From Comamonas sp009360615 (GTDB taxonomy: Bacteria > Pseudomonadota > Gammaproteobacteria > Burkholderiales > Burkholderiaceae_C), in assembly GCF_035784015.1 (NCBI RefSeq), contig NZ_JALKOW010000005.1: a stretch of DNA of 64,000 bases. One strand, given 5' to 3'. Positions 55,673-64,000 of the stretch are shown one piece after another. The notes beneath the pieces were generated by a model. The model made no database searches. It worked only from the letters and a program-made list of their open reading frames with translations, and was not told where the DNA came from. The position numbers and the translations under genes are program-made. Position 1 is the first letter of the stretch. Every line of letters starts with the position of its first letter.

Positions 55673-56517
55673 TGAGTGAGACCATGACTCCCGGTGTGGA
55701 CGCTCTGGCGCTGTGGCGCCTGCAGGACTGGGTGCATGCGCATCCGCGCTTGGTGGTCATTGGTGGCGCCGGGTGCAGCACCGAAGTCGGCATCCCGGAC
55801 TATCGCGACCGCAACGGGCAATGGAAGCGCCCGCAGCCGGTGACCTATCAGGCCTTCATGGGCGACGTGCTGGTACGTCAGCGCTACTGGGCGCGTTCCA
55901 TGCTGGGCTGGCGCGTGATGGGCCAGGCGCGCCCGGGTGCCGCTCACCATGCACTGGCGCGGCTGGAGCAGCAAGGCCGGCTGGAGTTGCTGATCACCCA
56001 GAATGTCGATGGCCTGCATGACGCGGCCGGTAGCCGTAGCATCGTGGATCTGCACGGGCGCATCGACACCGTGCGTTGCATGGACTGCGGCAGGCTCTCT
56101 GCCCGTGCCGATCTGCAGGAGCGGCTGCTGGCGCTGAACCCGGCCTGGGCCGAGCTGTACGCGGCTCCTGCCCCCGACGGCGATGCCGATCTGCAAGGGC
56201 AGGATTTCACCCGGTTTTCCGTTCCGGCCTGCCCGCATTGCGGCACGGGCCTGATCAAACCCGACGTGGTGTTCTTCGGAGAGTCCGTGCCCCGGGAGCG
56301 CGTGCAGGCCTGCATGGCTGCCGTGGCCCGGGCCGATGCGCTGCTGATCGCCGGCTCTTCGTTGATGGTGTATTCGGGCTATCGCTTTGTGCTGGCTGCG
56401 CATCAGCAGGGCAAGTCCGTCGTGGCGATCAATCAGGGGGTGACGCGAGCCGATGCATTGCTGGACTTCAAGGTGGAAGCCGATGTGGGGCAGGTCCTGA
56501 CGAGCCTGAGCTGCTAG
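55672..56517 (+). CDS. Sirtuin, NAD-dependent deacetylase (class II-like)
   Basis: A 281-residue Sir2 enzyme of a different subgroup from the one at 50749. Motifs: GGAGCSTEVGIPDYRDRNGQ, TQNVDGLHDAAG, catalytic His128 in DLHGRI, zinc cysteines 136, 139, 187 and 190, and FFGESVPRE. The RQRYWARSMLGW segment resembles SIRT4-like class II sirtuins. It lacks the Tyr-x-x-Arg acyl pocket of class III. Start ATG 55672 overlaps the cls stop (TGATG). Confidence 0.92.
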   Translation: MSETMTPGVDALALWRLQDWVHAHPRLVVIGGAGCSTEVGIPDYRDRNGQWKRPQPVTYQAFMGDVLVRQRYWARSMLGWRVMGQARPGAAHHALARLEQQGRLELLITQNVDGLHDAAGSRSIVDLHGRIDTVRCMDCGRLSARADLQERLLALNPAWAELYAAPAPDGDADLQGQDFTRFSVPACPHCGTGLIKPDVVFFGESVPRERVQACMAAVARADALLIAGSSLMVYSGYRFVLAAHQQGKSVVAINQGVTRADALLDFKVEADVGQVLTSLSC

Positions 56518-56535
56518 CCGGCCCCCGGGAGGGAC

Positions 56536-56801
56536 CAGGCCGGGACGCGCTGCCCAAGGCCCAGGTGCTGCTGAGCGACGGTCCGTCCGAAGACGCCATC
56601 GCCCAGCTCGATCTGTTTGACCGCTTGCAACTGCAGTCCGTCATTGCCGTCTGCCGCGCATCGTCCACGCTGTCCGACGCGGGTCGCAAACTGTTTGACC
56701 AGTCGCGTCGGCAAAAAGCCGTGGCCAACGATGCAGACCGGCTGCGCAGATTTCTGCACAGATTCGGTTTGAATCGGGCGCGGCTCACACAAACATATTG
56801 A
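56536..56801 (+). pseudogene. rtcR: C-terminal remnant of RtcR, the sigma54 activator of RNA repair genes
   Basis: About 85 codons, ending at TGA 56799-56801, match the C-terminal region characteristic of RtcR: LDLFDRLQLQSVIAVCRASS, LSDAGRKLFDQSRRQ and NDADRLRRFLHRFGL. The N-terminal CARF-type sensor and the AAA+ domain that precede this in intact RtcR are missing; the fragment begins directly after the sirtuin stop. The upstream in-frame sequence is just another frame of the sirtuin gene. No rtcB or rtcA is in this window. I read this as a deletion scar of a former rtc locus. Confidence 0.78.
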
Positions 56802-56856
56802 TAGCTGCTCGCGCTTTATCCATAGGTGCCAAAGGCCTAAAGGGCTTTAAGTTGAT
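56798..56856. repeat. Copy of the short intergenic element after the rtcR remnant
   Basis: TTGATAGCTGCTCGCGCTTT followed by ATCCATAGGTGCCAAAGGCC resembles the TGATAGCTGCT element at 38032. Confidence 0.5.
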
Positions 56857-56903
56857 GGGACGCAGCCGCAAGCCGTGCCGGTTCACAGGCATACTTCGGG
56901 CCC

Positions 56904-58343
56904 ATGGCTCATACCTTCTTCTGGCACGACTACGAAACCTTTGGCGCCCAGCCGCGCTACGACCGCCCGGCGCAGTTTGCGGGCATACGCACGGATGACC
57001 AGCTCAACGAAATCGGCGAGCCCGTGATGTGGTATTGCCAGCCGGCCAACGACTATCTGCCCGACCCGCAATCCTGCCTGATCACGGGCATCACGCCCCA
57101 GCGTGCGCTGCAGGAAGGCGTTGCCGAGCATGCGTTTGCAGCGCTGATCGAGGCCGAGCTGTCGCAGGCCGGTACGGTGGGCGTGGGCTACAACACCATT
57201 CGTTTTGACGACGAGATCACGCGCTTCATGTTCTGGCGCAATCTCATCGACCCCTATGCGCGCGAGTGGCAGAACGGCTGCGGACGCTGGGATCTGCTGG
57301 ACGTGGTGCGCATGGTCTATGCGCTGCGTCCCGACGGCATTCACTGGCCGACCAGGGAGGATGGCACGCCCAGCTTCAAACTCGAGGACCTGGCCCGCGC
57401 CAATGGACTGCTGCATGAACACGCCCACGATGCGCTGAGCGATGTGCGCGCCACGATTGCCCTGGCCCGGCTGATTCGCGAAAAGCAGCCGCGGCTTTTC
57501 GATTTCGCCTTCGGGCTGCACAAAAAGGAAGGCGCTCTGCGCGAAATGGGCTTGCCCGCCACGCAGGAGCACGCGCGCCCTTTCCTGCATGTGACCGGCA
57601 TGATCAGTCCCGCGCGCGGCTGTCTGGCCGTGATGTGGCCCCTGGCCACGCATCCGACGAACAAGAACGAGGTGATCTGCTGGGATCTGGCGGCCGACCC
57701 GAGCGAGCTTTCGGGCATCAGCATCGAAGACCTGCGCCTGCGTTTGTTCACGCGCCAGGCCCAACTGCCCGAGGGCGTGACCCGTCTGCCCATCAAGAGC
57801 ATCCACGTCAACAAGTCGCCCATGGTAGTGGGAAGCCTCAAGACCCTGAGCCCGGCCATGGCCGAAAAATGGGGAGTGGACATGGCGCTGGCGATGCAGC
57901 ATGCGGCGATTGCCCGCGACCTGCCCGATATGAGCGGGCAATGGAAGGCCGTCTTCACGCGCGAGGCAGGAGAGCCGCTGGATGCCGACCAGGACCTGTA
58001 TGGCGGCTTCGTGGGCAATGAAGATCGCCGTCGTCTGGAGCGCATCAAGCGCCTCTCGCCACAGGAGCTGGCGCTGGACAAGACCGGCTTTGACGACGCA
58101 CGCCTGACCGAGCTGGTCTGGCGCTACCGTGCGCGCAACTTCCCGCAGACCCTCGATGCCGGCGAGCAGCAACGCTGGGAGCAGCACCGTGCCGCCTGCC
58201 TGATCGAAGGTCAGGGCGGGGCACGCACGGCGGAACAGATGTTCGCCATGATCGACAGCCTGTCCGAAACCGCCGACGAGCGCGCCGAGGAGATTCTGGG
58301 CGAGCTCTACGACTATGCCGACGCCATGGTGCCTGAGGTCTGA
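56904..58343 (+). CDS. sbcB: Exonuclease I
   Basis: A 479-residue 3' to 5' single-strand DNA exonuclease. The DEDD active site begins at Asp9/Glu11 (FWHDYETFGA), then GYNTIRFDDEITRFMFWRN and HDALSDVRATIALARLI. Downstream SH3-like and helical regions have family motifs (LPIKSIHVNKSPM, ARNFPQTLDAGEQQRWEQHR). Length is standard. It starts 103 bases after the rtcR remnant. Confidence 0.95.
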   Translation: MAHTFFWHDYETFGAQPRYDRPAQFAGIRTDDQLNEIGEPVMWYCQPANDYLPDPQSCLITGITPQRALQEGVAEHAFAALIEAELSQAGTVGVGYNTIRFDDEITRFMFWRNLIDPYAREWQNGCGRWDLLDVVRMVYALRPDGIHWPTREDGTPSFKLEDLARANGLLHEHAHDALSDVRATIALARLIREKQPRLFDFAFGLHKKEGALREMGLPATQEHARPFLHVTGMISPARGCLAVMWPLATHPTNKNEVICWDLAADPSELSGISIEDLRLRLFTRQAQLPEGVTRLPIKSIHVNKSPMVVGSLKTLSPAMAEKWGVDMALAMQHAAIARDLPDMSGQWKAVFTREAGEPLDADQDLYGGFVGNEDRRRLERIKRLSPQELALDKTGFDDARLTELVWRYRARNFPQTLDAGEQQRWEQHRAACLIEGQGGARTAEQMFAMIDSLSETADERAEEILGELYDYADAMVPEV

Positions 58344-58373
58344 AGCCTCGGCGGTGGCTGGCTCAATGCCGGC

Positions 58374-59396
58374 CTAGCGTTTGGGCAGGATGTCCAGCTC
58401 TGCTGCGGTAGGCAGGAAGCTGCCGTTCCATACGGCGTTGGCCGGCACCGGGTTCTTGGTGGCATAGGCCTTGGCAACCTGCTCGGCCATCCTGGCCAGA
58501 CGCTCGGTGCGCAACTGGCCAAAGCCTTCAACGCGAGCGCCGGGGCTGTCAATGGCGGTCTCGATCGTCAGCTTCAGGCGTTTGACCTCCTGCGGCACGT
58601 TGACCAGCCCGTCCTTGGCTTTCATGGACGCAATGGCGGCTTCGGGATTGGCAATGCCTTCCCTGGCTCCACGCGCAAAGGCCTTGAGGAAGGCGCGTAC
58701 GGCCTCCGGTTTTTCGGCAATCAGCCTGGGGCTGGCGATGATCACATTGCCGTAGAGCTGAACGCCGTGCGTGGCGTAGGGCAGGACCACCACATCCTCG
58801 CGCTTGATGCCGCGGGCCTCCAGATTGAGCAGGCTGGTGAAGGTATAGCCGGTGACGGCGTCCAGGTCGCCACGTGCCAGCATGGTTTCGCGCAGCTGTG
58901 GCTCCATGGTGCTCCATTGCACCTCGCCCACGCCATTGGCCTGGGCGAAGATGGGGAAGGTGCGGCGGCCGGCATCAAAGATGGGGGCTCCCATTTTCTT
59001 GCCCGTCAGGTCGGCAGCCTTGGTGATGCCCGACTTCCTGAGTGCCATCACCGAGGCCGGCGTGGTGTTGTAGATCACCATGATCGCCACGGGCTTGATG
59101 GGCGCGTCGGGGTTGTTGGCGTGGAATTCCATCAGTGCGGCGAGGTCGGCAAATCCCAGATCATGGGTGCCGGAGGCCACGCGCTGGATGGCACCCGCGC
59201 CGCTGGCCGCTTCCACATTCACATCCAGACCGGCCTGTTTGAAATAGCCTTTTTGCTCGGGGTGGACAAACAGGGCTGCAGGTCCTTCGAAGCGCCAGTC
59301 CAGCTGGAACTTGAGCGGCGTGTCCGCCGCCTGGGCAGTTCCCCAGCTCAGGGCTGCAGCGGCCGTGGCGGCCTGAAGAAAGGTTCGTTTGCGCAT
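58374..59396 (-). CDS. NMT1/SsuA-type ABC transporter substrate-binding protein
   Basis: A 340-residue periplasmic protein with a signal peptide (MRKRTFLQAATAAAALSWGT ending AQAA; the RKRTFLQ pattern is only a loose twin-arginine match). The NMT1/THI5-like fold is shown by LKFQLDWRFEGPAALFVHPE, KGYFKQAGLDVNV and the central DLTGKKMGAP. Family members bind thiamine precursors, sulfonates or nitrate-like anions. No permease or ATPase is adjacent, so the transporter is encoded elsewhere. The ligand cannot be told. Confidence 0.88.
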   Translation of the reverse strand: MRKRTFLQAATAAAALSWGTAQAADTPLKFQLDWRFEGPAALFVHPEQKGYFKQAGLDVNVEAASGAGAIQRVASGTHDLGFADLAALMEFHANNPDAPIKPVAIMVIYNTTPASVMALRKSGITKAADLTGKKMGAPIFDAGRRTFPIFAQANGVGEVQWSTMEPQLRETMLARGDLDAVTGYTFTSLLNLEARGIKREDVVVLPYATHGVQLYGNVIIASPRLIAEKPEAVRAFLKAFARGAREGIANPEAAIASMKAKDGLVNVPQEVKRLKLTIETAIDSPGARVEGFGQLRTERLARMAEQVAKAYATKNPVPANAVWNGSFLPTAAELDILPKR

Positions 59397-59716
59397 ATGA
59401 CTCCTTGGTTTATCGATGGCGAAGGGACTGCTGCCTGTGCGCAAGATCGATGCCAATGTGTATACAAAGCGTGAACCGCTGGAGAGGGCACTGCGACGGT
59501 GCGTGCCGGACCTGCATGTGCGGCTCTGGTGCATGGGGCGCCTGCGATGGTGCGTGGCCGTGCGCCGATCGAGCGCGGGTCAGCTGGAGGCGTCCGGCAT
59601 GAATATTGCAGTCATGCACAGCTTAAGGGCTGCTGCTGATTGCGCAGCCTGCTATCGAATCCATACCAGATCCGCCGCCAGGGCGAGAGCGGCCGCAAGG
59701 GCCGGGAGAGACTGCA
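59397..59716. other. Divergent gap between binding protein and flavin reductase genes
   Basis: About 320 bases. It contains TGTATACA at 59459-59466, a palindrome of the form bound by some GntR-family regulators, 60 bases before the binding-protein start. No gene is recognised. The last bases before the flavin reductase include a GGGAGAG ribosome site. Confidence 0.5.
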
Positions 59717-60370
59717 ATGACCGAAATTGATTTTGTGCAACTGGACACCTATGCCCGCTACAAGCTGATGGCCAGCCTGATCGTGCCTCGCCCGATCGCA
59801 CTCGTGACCACGCTGGGTGTCGATGGCACGGTGAACGCGGCGCCTTTCAGCATGTTCAACATGATGGGCGAGGACCCGCCGGTGGTCATGCTCAGCGTCA
59901 ACAAGCGCCAGGATATGGCGCAGAAGGACACGGCCGCCAATATCCTGCGCACGGGCGAGTTCGTGGTGCACATCACCGACGAGGCCATGGCCGCCGCCAT
60001 GCACCGCTGCGGCGACAGCCTGCCGCCCGAGCACAGCGAGTTGCAGCACACAGGCCTGACAGCGACTCCGTCGCAGAGCGTGCAGCCGCCGCGCATTACC
60101 CAGGCGCCAGTGGCCTTTGAATGCGTGTTGCACGAGACGCTGGAGACCGATAGCCGCTATGTCTTTATCGGCCGCGTGCAGTGGCTGGCCGTGCGCGAAG
60201 GGCTGGTGGACACCGAGAAATGGCGGGTGCGTCTGCAGGAGTTCTTCCCCGTGGGGCGCTTCGGGGCCAGCTTCTACGTCAACTGCCGCGACCGCTTTGC
60301 CGTCGAGGCCCATGAGGGCAGGGCGCCCGCGCTGAGCGCCACGGCCAGCACGGTCATCGACGAGATGTAG
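59717..60370 (+). CDS. Flavin reductase-like FMN-binding protein
   Basis: A 217-residue split-barrel flavoprotein of the flavin_reduct family. It has VPRPIALVTTLGVDGTVNAA, PFSMFNMMGEDPPVVMLSV and ANILRTGEFVVHI. These proteins reduce FMN with NAD(P)H for a partner oxygenase or act on their own. No oxygenase is adjacent, so the role is unknown. Confidence 0.9.
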   Translation: MTEIDFVQLDTYARYKLMASLIVPRPIALVTTLGVDGTVNAAPFSMFNMMGEDPPVVMLSVNKRQDMAQKDTAANILRTGEFVVHITDEAMAAAMHRCGDSLPPEHSELQHTGLTATPSQSVQPPRITQAPVAFECVLHETLETDSRYVFIGRVQWLAVREGLVDTEKWRVRLQEFFPVGRFGASFYVNCRDRFAVEAHEGRAPALSATASTVIDEM

Positions 60371-60376
60371 ACCGGT

Positions 60377-60994
60377 TCAGGTGGTCCGCTGCAGATTGCT
60401 GCGGGCCTGGGCCTCCAGCAGTTGCCGAAAGTGCGGTGTGGCATAGATGAAGGCCTGGTCCAGAAAGCCGCGCAGTACCTGCCTGCGCTTGAAGCCATAG
60501 ACCAGACGCGGCACCCAGGCATATTCGGCGGCGACCTGACGGTCGTATTCGGCAAAACGTTCGGGGTCGGCACCCAGAATCGCCAGATCGATATCGACCA
60601 GCAACCTGGCATCGGCCTGCGTGGGTGTGGCGGTGTGGCAGGTTGCCATGATCAGCTCATGCACCCGACGGCAGCAGGCCTCGGGCGCGCCACTGTCCTG
60701 CAGTGCCTGAGCTGCCCAGTCGGCGCTGCGCAGCTCGTTGTCGCTGGCCTTGAGGTCGTAGACGGCATCGTGAAACCAGAGTGCCACAGCCACTTCGCCG
60801 GGCCGCTGCGCCTGTTCCCAGACGCAGTCGAGCTGGCCCAGGCATTCGGCCAGATGCTGCTGGGTGTGATAGTGGCGCTGGGGATCGGCCCAGGCCGCCA
60901 GAAGGCGCTGCTGCAGATCTGCGGGCGGCGTCAGCCCCAGGGCTTGCCACGTGCGCTGCCAGGAAGATTGAAACAGGGCTGCTGTGGAGTCCAT
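60377..60994 (-). CDS. Predicted metal-dependent HD-superfamily phosphohydrolase
   Basis: A 205-residue protein with HD-type metal ligands: HYHTQQHL (near 41-48), WFHDAVYDLKASDNE (HD pair at about 73-74) and LLVDIDLAILG (Asp near 132). The arrangement is that of small stand-alone HD proteins with unknown substrate. It converges with the flavin reductase, only six bases apart. Confidence 0.87.
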   Translation of the reverse strand: MDSTAALFQSSWQRTWQALGLTPPADLQQRLLAAWADPQRHYHTQQHLAECLGQLDCVWEQAQRPGEVAVALWFHDAVYDLKASDNELRSADWAAQALQDSGAPEACCRRVHELIMATCHTATPTQADARLLVDIDLAILGADPERFAEYDRQVAAEYAWVPRLVYGFKRRQVLRGFLDQAFIYATPHFRQLLEAQARSNLQRTT

Positions 60995-61060
60995 GGTTTT
61001 GCTCTTTCTCTCTGACTGATTGGATCGAAAACGGCTTGCAACGCTTGTCAGTTCTGGGTG

Positions 61061-62290
61061 TCATCCAAAAAACTGATAGCAGACCACGATGGCGGCGACC
61101 ACGCCGGCCAGCTCGGCCAGCAGCGCGCAGGGCACGGCATGGCGCGCGCGCTGAATGCCCACCGCACCAAAGTAGACCGCCAGCACGTAGAACGTGGTTT
61201 CGGTGCTGCCCTGGATCGTGGCGGCAGCCAGAGCTGCGAAACTGTCCACGCCCTGGCTTTGCATGGTCTCGATCAGCATGGCACGGGCCGCGCTGCCGGA
61301 AAAGGGCTTGACCAGCGCCGTGGGCAGGGCATCGACGAAGCGGGCATCCATGCCCAGCACGTCCACCGTCCAGCGGATGGCCGACAGCGCATATTCCAGT
61401 GCCCCAGAGGCGCGAAACACGCCCACGGCGCACAGCATGGCGACCAGATAGGGAAGCAGGTTCCTGGCCACATCAAATCCCTCCTTGGCGCCCTCGATGA
61501 AACTGTCGTACACGGCCACCTTGCGCAGTGCTCCCAGGCCCACGAACAGCACGATCAGCGCAAACAGGGTGAGATTGCCCATGAGCGAGGAAAGCTGGGC
61601 CAGCGCCGCTGCGCTGAGTGTGGCCAGAAACGCCATGAAAGCCGCCAGCGCCAGTCCCACGGGCAGCAGATAGGCCAGCACCACGGGGCTGAACAGCGGC
61701 AGCCGCTGCACGAGGGCGACGCTGAGCAGCCCGACCAGTGTGGAGGCGGATGTGGCCAGCAGAATCGGCAGGAAGACCAGGGTCGGATCGGCGGCTCCCT
61801 GCTGCATGCGATACATGAAGATGGTGACCGGCAGCAGCGTCAGCGACGAGGCATTGAGCACGAGAAACAGAATCTGCGCGTTGGTCGCGGTGTCGGGCTT
61901 CGGGTTCAGTTCCTGCAGCGCGCGCATGGCCTTGAGGCCCATGGGCGTGGCCGCATTGTCCAGGCCAAGGCCGTTGGCGGCAAAGTTCAGCGTGATCAGT
62001 CCGAGCGCGGGGTGGCCGCGCGGCACCTCGGGCATGAGCTTGGCAAACAGCGGGCCCAGAATTTTTGCCAGCCACTCGACCACGCCCGCCTTTTCTGCAA
62101 TGCGCAGAAAGCCCAGCCACAGCGTGAGCGTGCCAAACAGCAGCACCATCACTTCGACCGACAGCCTGGCCATGGCGAACAGGGCCTGAACCATGGATGA
62201 GAATACCTGGGCCTGACCGCCCAGCAGCCATTGCGCGAGCGCAGCCACTGCTGCAACGAGAAAAAAGCCGAGCCACAAGGCATTGAGCAT
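61061..62290 (-). CDS. Fused SpmA/SpmB nucleoside-recognition-domain membrane protein
   Basis: A 409-residue multi-pass protein combining two Gate (nucleoside recognition) domains, which are separate SpmA and SpmB proteins in Bacillus. The first half has LGLITLNFAANGLGLDNAAT and PMGLKAMRALQEL; the second has YDSFIEGAKEGFDVARNLLP and AATIQGSTETTFYVLAVYFG. In non-sporulating proteobacteria the role is unknown, possibly transport. Start ATG 62290. Confidence 0.9.
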   Translation of the reverse strand: MLNALWLGFFLVAAVAALAQWLLGGQAQVFSSMVQALFAMARLSVEVMVLLFGTLTLWLGFLRIAEKAGVVEWLAKILGPLFAKLMPEVPRGHPALGLITLNFAANGLGLDNAATPMGLKAMRALQELNPKPDTATNAQILFLVLNASSLTLLPVTIFMYRMQQGAADPTLVFLPILLATSASTLVGLLSVALVQRLPLFSPVVLAYLLPVGLALAAFMAFLATLSAAALAQLSSLMGNLTLFALIVLFVGLGALRKVAVYDSFIEGAKEGFDVARNLLPYLVAMLCAVGVFRASGALEYALSAIRWTVDVLGMDARFVDALPTALVKPFSGSAARAMLIETMQSQGVDSFAALAAATIQGSTETTFYVLAVYFGAVGIQRARHAVPCALLAELAGVVAAIVVCYQFFG

Positions 62291-62424
62291 ATGAGCGCCT
62301 GTTTTGTACTGCTGCCGATTGTGGCGCGAAACCAGGGGCGCGATGGCACACTGTGGCTCCTTGGTTGCCCGGGTGAGCATGGCGGACCCTCAGATGTTTT
62401 GAATCAGACAGGGACAGTGGACGG

Positions 62425-62850
62425 ATGACAGCAAAGCAAGTTCTGTGGGAGCAGCCTTATGGCCGGGGGCTGGCCCTGTTGATGTGTCTGTTCGGTTTTC
62501 TTGGCCTGATGAGCGGGTGGATGCTGCTGGAGGCCGATTTTTCCGACGGCTGGCGTACTGCCGCCAGGATTCAGTGGGCACTGGTGCTGCAGGCCATGCT
62601 GGCGCTGAACTCGGCCATGTGCTTCACGCTGGTGTGGCTGCTGTGGACGCGCAATCGCGCGGCTTTGCTGCTGGGCGCTCTTTACGTGGTGCTCGGCGTG
62701 GTAAGCCAGGCCGGCATGTTCTTGTATGTCGGCAGGCTCGGCAGCCAGGTCGATATGCTGTCGTTGGGCTTGTGGCTGGGAGAGGCCATCTTCTGGCTCT
62801 GCATTGTGGGCTATCTCTACGGGCTCAAAAGCCGCGGCGTGCTGCGCTGA
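62425..62850 (+). CDS. Four-helix membrane hypothetical protein
   Basis: A 141-residue protein with four hydrophobic segments (GLALLMCLFGFLGLMSGWML, LVLQAMLALNSAMCFTLVWL, ALLLGALYVVLGVVSQAGMF, LGEAIFWLCIVGYLYGL) and short loops. No family is recognised. It converges with the sugar dehydrogenase gene. Confidence 0.72.
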   Translation: MTAKQVLWEQPYGRGLALLMCLFGFLGLMSGWMLLEADFSDGWRTAARIQWALVLQAMLALNSAMCFTLVWLLWTRNRAALLLGALYVVLGVVSQAGMFLYVGRLGSQVDMLSLGLWLGEAIFWLCIVGYLYGLKSRGVLR

Positions 62851-62857
62851 TTCGAGC

Positions 62858-64000
62858 TCAAGGCTTTGCCAGCACGCGCATCAATTGCCCATTGGATGAG
62901 TCGGTGAGCAGATACAGCAGACCGTCCGGACCCTGGCGCACATCGCGTACGCGCTGGCCCAGGCGCGGCAGCAGCACTTCGGTGGTGGTGACCCTGCCAT
63001 CGGCAATCTGCAGGCGCTGCAGCTGCATGGCCTTGAGCGCACCCGTGATGAAGGAGCCTTTCCAGGCCACGCCATAGCGTTCGCTGCTCAGATAGGCGAG
63101 CCCCGAAGTGGCAATCGACGGTACCCAGTAATGCCGGGGTTGCTCCATGCCTGTTTTTTCGGTGATGCCGGCACCGATCTTGCCGCCGCCATAGTTTTCG
63201 CCGTAGGTAATGACGGGCCAGCCGTAATTCTTGCCCGGCTCGATGCGGTTGAGTTCATCGCCGCCCTGCGGGCCATGTTCTGTCATCCAGAGTTCGTCAT
63301 TCGGTCCCAGTGCGGCGCCCTGGCTGTTGCGGTGGCCATAGCTCCAGATTTCGGCCAGCGCATCGGGCCTGCCCGCAAAGGGGTTGTCGCGAGGCACGCT
63401 GCCATCCTTGTTGACGCGCACGATCTTGCCCAGATGGGTCTGCAGGCTCTGCGCCTCCTGCATGGCCTTGTAGCGCTCGCCCAGACTCAGAAACAGCGAT
63501 CCGTCGGGCTTGCCGTTCACCTTGCGTTCCACGATGCGGCAGCCGAAGTGCAAGGCCGAATCGATCTTTGGACGCTGGCTGAACAGAATCTGCACGTTTT
63601 CCAGGGCGCTGGCGTCGGCCGATAGCCGGGCTTTGGCCATGGCCGTGCTGTTCTTGCCCCGGTCTGCACCCTGACCCGGCTCCGAGAAGCAGAAATAGAG
63701 CTGGCGGTTGCTGGCAAAGTCGCTGTCCAGCACCACGTCCAGCAGGCCGCCTTGCCCGGCGGCGGCGATGGCAGGAAGACCCTTGATAGGGGAGTTGAGC
63801 CTGCCTCCGGCCTCCACAATGCGCATGCGGCCGGGGCGCTCCGTGACCAGATAGCGTCCGTCCGGCAAAAAAGCCAGTGCCCAGGGGTGCTCCAGCCCCG
63901 TTGCCACGGTTTGCGTGCCCAGCTCGGTGGTCGCCAGGGCCTGCGAGCCGAGCAGGGTCAGCACGCTGCAGGCGACGGCTTGAATGGTGATACGGTGCAT
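62858..64000 (-). CDS. PQQ-dependent aldose sugar dehydrogenase, YliI/Asd type
   Basis: A 380-residue secreted beta-propeller. Signal peptide QAVACSVLTLLGSQALA. Features of the soluble glucose/aldose dehydrogenase family: GLEHPWALAFLPDGRYLVTE, HFGCRIV, WSYGHRNSQGAALGP, WMTEHGPQGGDELNRIEPGK and NYGWPVITYG. The ATG is the last three bases of the window; the signal peptide fits this start, but any upstream extension would be out of view. Confidence 0.9.
   Translation of the reverse strand: MHRITIQAVACSVLTLLGSQALATTELGTQTVATGLEHPWALAFLPDGRYLVTERPGRMRIVEAGGRLNSPIKGLPAIAAAGQGGLLDVVLDSDFASNRQLYFCFSEPGQGADRGKNSTAMAKARLSADASALENVQILFSQRPKIDSALHFGCRIVERKVNGKPDGSLFLSLGERYKAMQEAQSLQTHLGKIVRVNKDGSVPRDNPFAGRPDALAEIWSYGHRNSQGAALGPNDELWMTEHGPQGGDELNRIEPGKNYGWPVITYGENYGGGKIGAGITEKTGMEQPRHYWVPSIATSGLAYLSSERYGVAWKGSFITGALKAMQLQRLQIADGRVTTTEVLLPRLGQRVRDVRQGPDGLLYLLTDSSNGQLMRVLAKP

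Overview
The window is GC-rich chromosomal DNA from a betaproteobacterium, most likely Comamonadaceae and probably Comamonas (inferred from protein family flavour, the yciB-bolA-PPIase and thi gene orders, and family-typical intergenic repeats; no database search was possible). It is densely packed and almost entirely protein coding. I saw no tRNA or rRNA gene, CRISPR array, insertion sequence, phage gene or replication origin.

Layout. 1-4.3 kb: an edge-truncated secreted protein, aminopeptidase N and release factor 2 with its programmed +1 frameshift. 4.6-6.4 kb: a chemoreceptor. 6.7-10.1 kb: an acyl-CoA dehydrogenase plus kinase-like phosphotransferase pair resembling the two halves of ACAD10/11, and a Crp/Fnr regulator. 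10.4-17.9 kb: a thiamine locus with two TPP riboswitches, one upstream of thiO-thiS-thiG-thiE and one upstream of a CytX-type permease, with thiD divergent; an SH3b protein and an ankyrin lipoprotein lie between. 18-20.4 kb: a secreted protein, an ECF sigma factor and a putative anti-sigma protein. 20.4-24.3 kb: PPIase-bolA-yciB and selO-msrB.

24.5-40 kb is a catabolic block. It has an acyl-CoA ligase, two tandem near-duplicate Liv-type binding proteins, LivH, LivM, LivG, a LivF with arginine in place of the Walker A lysine, then a FadB-like fusion, thiolase, hotdog thioesterase and acyl-CoA dehydrogenase. The order suggests uptake, CoA activation and beta-oxidation of an organic acid whose identity the sequence does not show.

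40-64 kb is mixed housekeeping and accessory content: patatin lipoprotein, BON lipoprotein, a MetC-like lyase, a DUF2189 membrane protein with a 72-residue partner, the divergent tesA/ybbA pair with overlapping start codons, SstT, RlmB, a hybrid sensor kinase, two different sirtuins, a split chromate transporter, a GAF protein, an orphan HTH regulator, cardiolipin synthase, a C-terminal remnant of rtcR, exonuclease I, an orphan NMT1-type binding protein, a flavin reductase, an HD protein, a fused SpmA/SpmB-type protein and a PQQ-type sugar dehydrogenase. No wholly new multi-gene system is evident. The best leads are the ACAD/kinase pair, the LivF substitution within the transport and beta-oxidation cluster, the rtcR remnant, the ECF cassette and the selO-msrB coupling.
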